Positions 62,450 to 64,000 of a DNA stretch of 64,000 nt are shown in pieces (the stretch's first letter is position 1; each line of letters begins with the position of its first letter). The stretch is taken from NCBI RefSeq assembly GCF_029227915.1, contig NC_079875.1:7745001-7809000 (forward strand). The letters are read 5' to 3'. The notes beneath the pieces are model-generated. The model did no database searches. It saw only the letters and a list, made by a program, of their open reading frames with translations, and was not told the DNA's origin. Origin of the DNA: Hydractinia symbiolongicarpus (taxonomy: Eukaryota > Cnidaria > Hydrozoa > Anthoathecata > Hydractiniidae). A program made the position numbers and the translations under genes.

Positions 62450-62935
62450 CATTTTTACAGCGCTCCTTAATTGTTTACCAGAAAGACATCACTGGCATGT
62501 AGTGTCAAATTTCTGTGTGATCAGACATCGTTGTTTTACCAACAATAATAAAACTTGCGCAATCTTTGGTTCACATGAAATTCACTCGTGGTTTTAACAT
62601 ACTTTGTTACAGCGCTCCTTAATTGCTTACTGGAAATACATCAAGTGCTATGTAGTTTCAAATTTCTGTGCGGTCAGTTATCGCTGTTTCACTAATTAAT
62701 AAACGGATAATTTCAAATAAATTTTGTTAAAGCGCTTCTTTTTTTTTCAAGATATACAAGACTAGTAGTTATGTTGTTTCTAATTTTTTTATCATCACAT
62801 ATCGTTGTTTGACGAACAAAAAGATATTACGCAGTGTTTTGTTTACGTGCAATTAGCTATTGGATGATTTATCAAAATAGTTTTTGAAGTGTTTCTTAAT
62901 GTATTTCATGACATACAAGGCTAATAGTAATCTCG
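62450..62935. repeat. Diverged tandem repeat, ~140-155-bp unit, 3-4 copies
   Basis: Copies begin near 62457, 62611, 62730 and 62880 with TTACAGCGCTCCTTAATTG. They continue with AGACATCACTGGCATGTAGT-like and TCAAATTTCTGTGTGATCAG-like segments, then ATCGTTGTTTNACNAAC. Divergence increases to the right. Confidence 0.75.
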
Positions 62936-63318
62936 TGGCCTCTAACTTGCCGAAATATGAAAATAGAAATAATGTTATTTTCTATGGCTTTTCACTTAAG
63001 TATTGTATTGCTGCCATTCAAAGTAATTTATTCCGTACGCTCCACCTGGGTCATTCATTGGTAATAAAATTTTGATAAGGCAGATATATTATTTTTGTTA
63101 CCGTGAGGCATTTAAAAAACCTTGTTCCCTTTTTTTTGTAGCTGAAGGACATTTTGTTTTGGCTCAGTTGAGCCTGGTACCCAGCTACCACCAGTTTCTA
63201 GTCAATACATTTTAAGATACTGTACCTGATTAAGCTAACATCTAACCAAGTGAGAGAGCCTACCAGTGTAAGCATAGAAGTCAGTACCAGGTTGGTGGGT
63301 TGCACACGCCCTGACATT

Positions 63319-63558
63319 TGGTGCCCTGTGTGAGGAACGAAAAGATAAGAGTGTCAAAAAAAGAGAAGATTGGCTGGAATGACTTAATTCATAATGGCTG
63401 CTGCTCCACAGGAATTGGTACCCTTTGAAGATGCTGTGCTCCTTCATAAAGAAAAATATAGCGAAGATAGCATTGTCTCAGAAGTACTTGGAGTGCTGTC
63501 TGTTTTAATAGAAAAGGACTTGCAGTTAGTAATGATTAGACCGGGATTGGATAGATAA
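63319..63558 (+). mobile_element. Possible 5' end of an LTR retrotransposon with start of an ORF
   Basis: TGGTGCCCTGTGTGAGGA at 63319-63336 looks like a primer binding site (TGG start) directly after a CA dinucleotide that could end an LTR. An ATG at 63394 opens 54 codons (MAAAPQELVPFEDAVLLHKE onward to RPGLDR) before TAA. The downstream 400 bp has broken frames. The left LTR would lie around 63130-63316 and the right end would be outside the window. The call rests on position and the PBS-like motif only. A host gene's first exon is an alternative. Confidence 0.3.
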
Positions 63559-64000
63559 AAGCGAGGTAAATCATTCTATTTACGCACTTTCTCAGATACA
63601 TGAGTTCAGAATATATAGAAAATTTGAATGACCAAGAAATTAACCTGTTTAAAGATTTTCATTAGAGTCTGTCAACCGTACTCCAAAAACAATCAGACTA
63701 AGTAAGGAAACCTTCTCAGGCGGCCATATTGGGATAAATGAAGGTGTGTCGCAGTACCCCGTTCGTTCCTTTACTATCAAAATCGTTGTATATTCCAAAC
63801 AATCCTTTTTAACCCTCAAGGAATATTTGTCCATGTGATACCTTAAATCAACTTGATGATATTCTCAAACCAATAGAGCACCCATCTGAAACTTTTGCCA
63901 CCTCTAGGAACCAGACACAAATTTTATTAAATTTGAAAATCAGAGAATTCAAAATCAATGTGTGGATTGGCAGTCCTGGCCAAAAGACTTATGGATATAG
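63559..64000. other. Right edge of window, unassigned
   Basis: Short broken frames. If the LTR reading is right, this is decayed gag-like sequence; otherwise nothing can be said. Confidence 0.3.

Overview
This is a 64 kb window of AT-rich animal nuclear DNA. Genes are split by GT/AG introns, spaced far apart, and set in a dense background of decayed transposons and minisatellites. There are no operons, CRISPR arrays or prokaryotic signals. The best-fitting source is a cnidarian, possibly a hydrozoan. The reasons are an invertebrate-type TRPM2 channel that keeps a NUDT9-homology tail, the AT bias, and repeats of a style I associate with cnidarian genomes. This assignment is an inference, not something proven from the sequence.

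Layout. (1) 1-9000 (+): the 3' two thirds of a TRPM2-like channel gene in 13 exons. The reading phases join perfectly and give about 771 residues, from S5 through the pore, S6, TRP helix, coiled coil and a complete C-terminal NUDT9-H domain. Its introns hold two minisatellites, a 22-base G run, an 0.84 kb inverted-repeat element and a broken LINE reverse transcriptase. (2) 9-18 kb: no convincing protein gene. It holds tRNA-like SINE heads, a 219-bp foldback element, a 1 kb element with 17-bp TIRs inside TTAA sites, minisatellites and a decayed transposon ORF. (3) 18.6-19.8 kb (+): a two-exon coiled-coil gene of 232 residues behind two perfect TGACGTCA sites. (4) 21.9-24.3 kb (-): a complete five-exon RBM8A/Y14 gene (exon junction complex). 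(5) 24-35 kb: repeats, a 9-bp-TSD foldback MITE family, an integrase-core remnant and one possible membrane-anchor exon. (6) 35.7-36.6 kb (-): a 301-codon exon that I cannot name. (7) 44-57.7 kb (-): two near-identical two-exon METTL27/WBSCR27-like methyltransferase genes. Between them lie a broken Ty3/Gypsy integrase, recent tandem duplications and a frameshifted P2X7-C-terminal-like domain. (8) 57.7-64 kb: mostly empty sequence, ending in a possible start of an LTR retrotransposon.

The recognised genes do not form a pathway. They are a Ca2+-permeable nucleotide-gated channel, an mRNA-processing factor and duplicated small-molecule-type methyltransferases. The points most worth following up are the degenerate Nudix motif of the channel, the tandem methyltransferases, and several non-autonomous mobile families whose ends and target-site duplications can be read directly.
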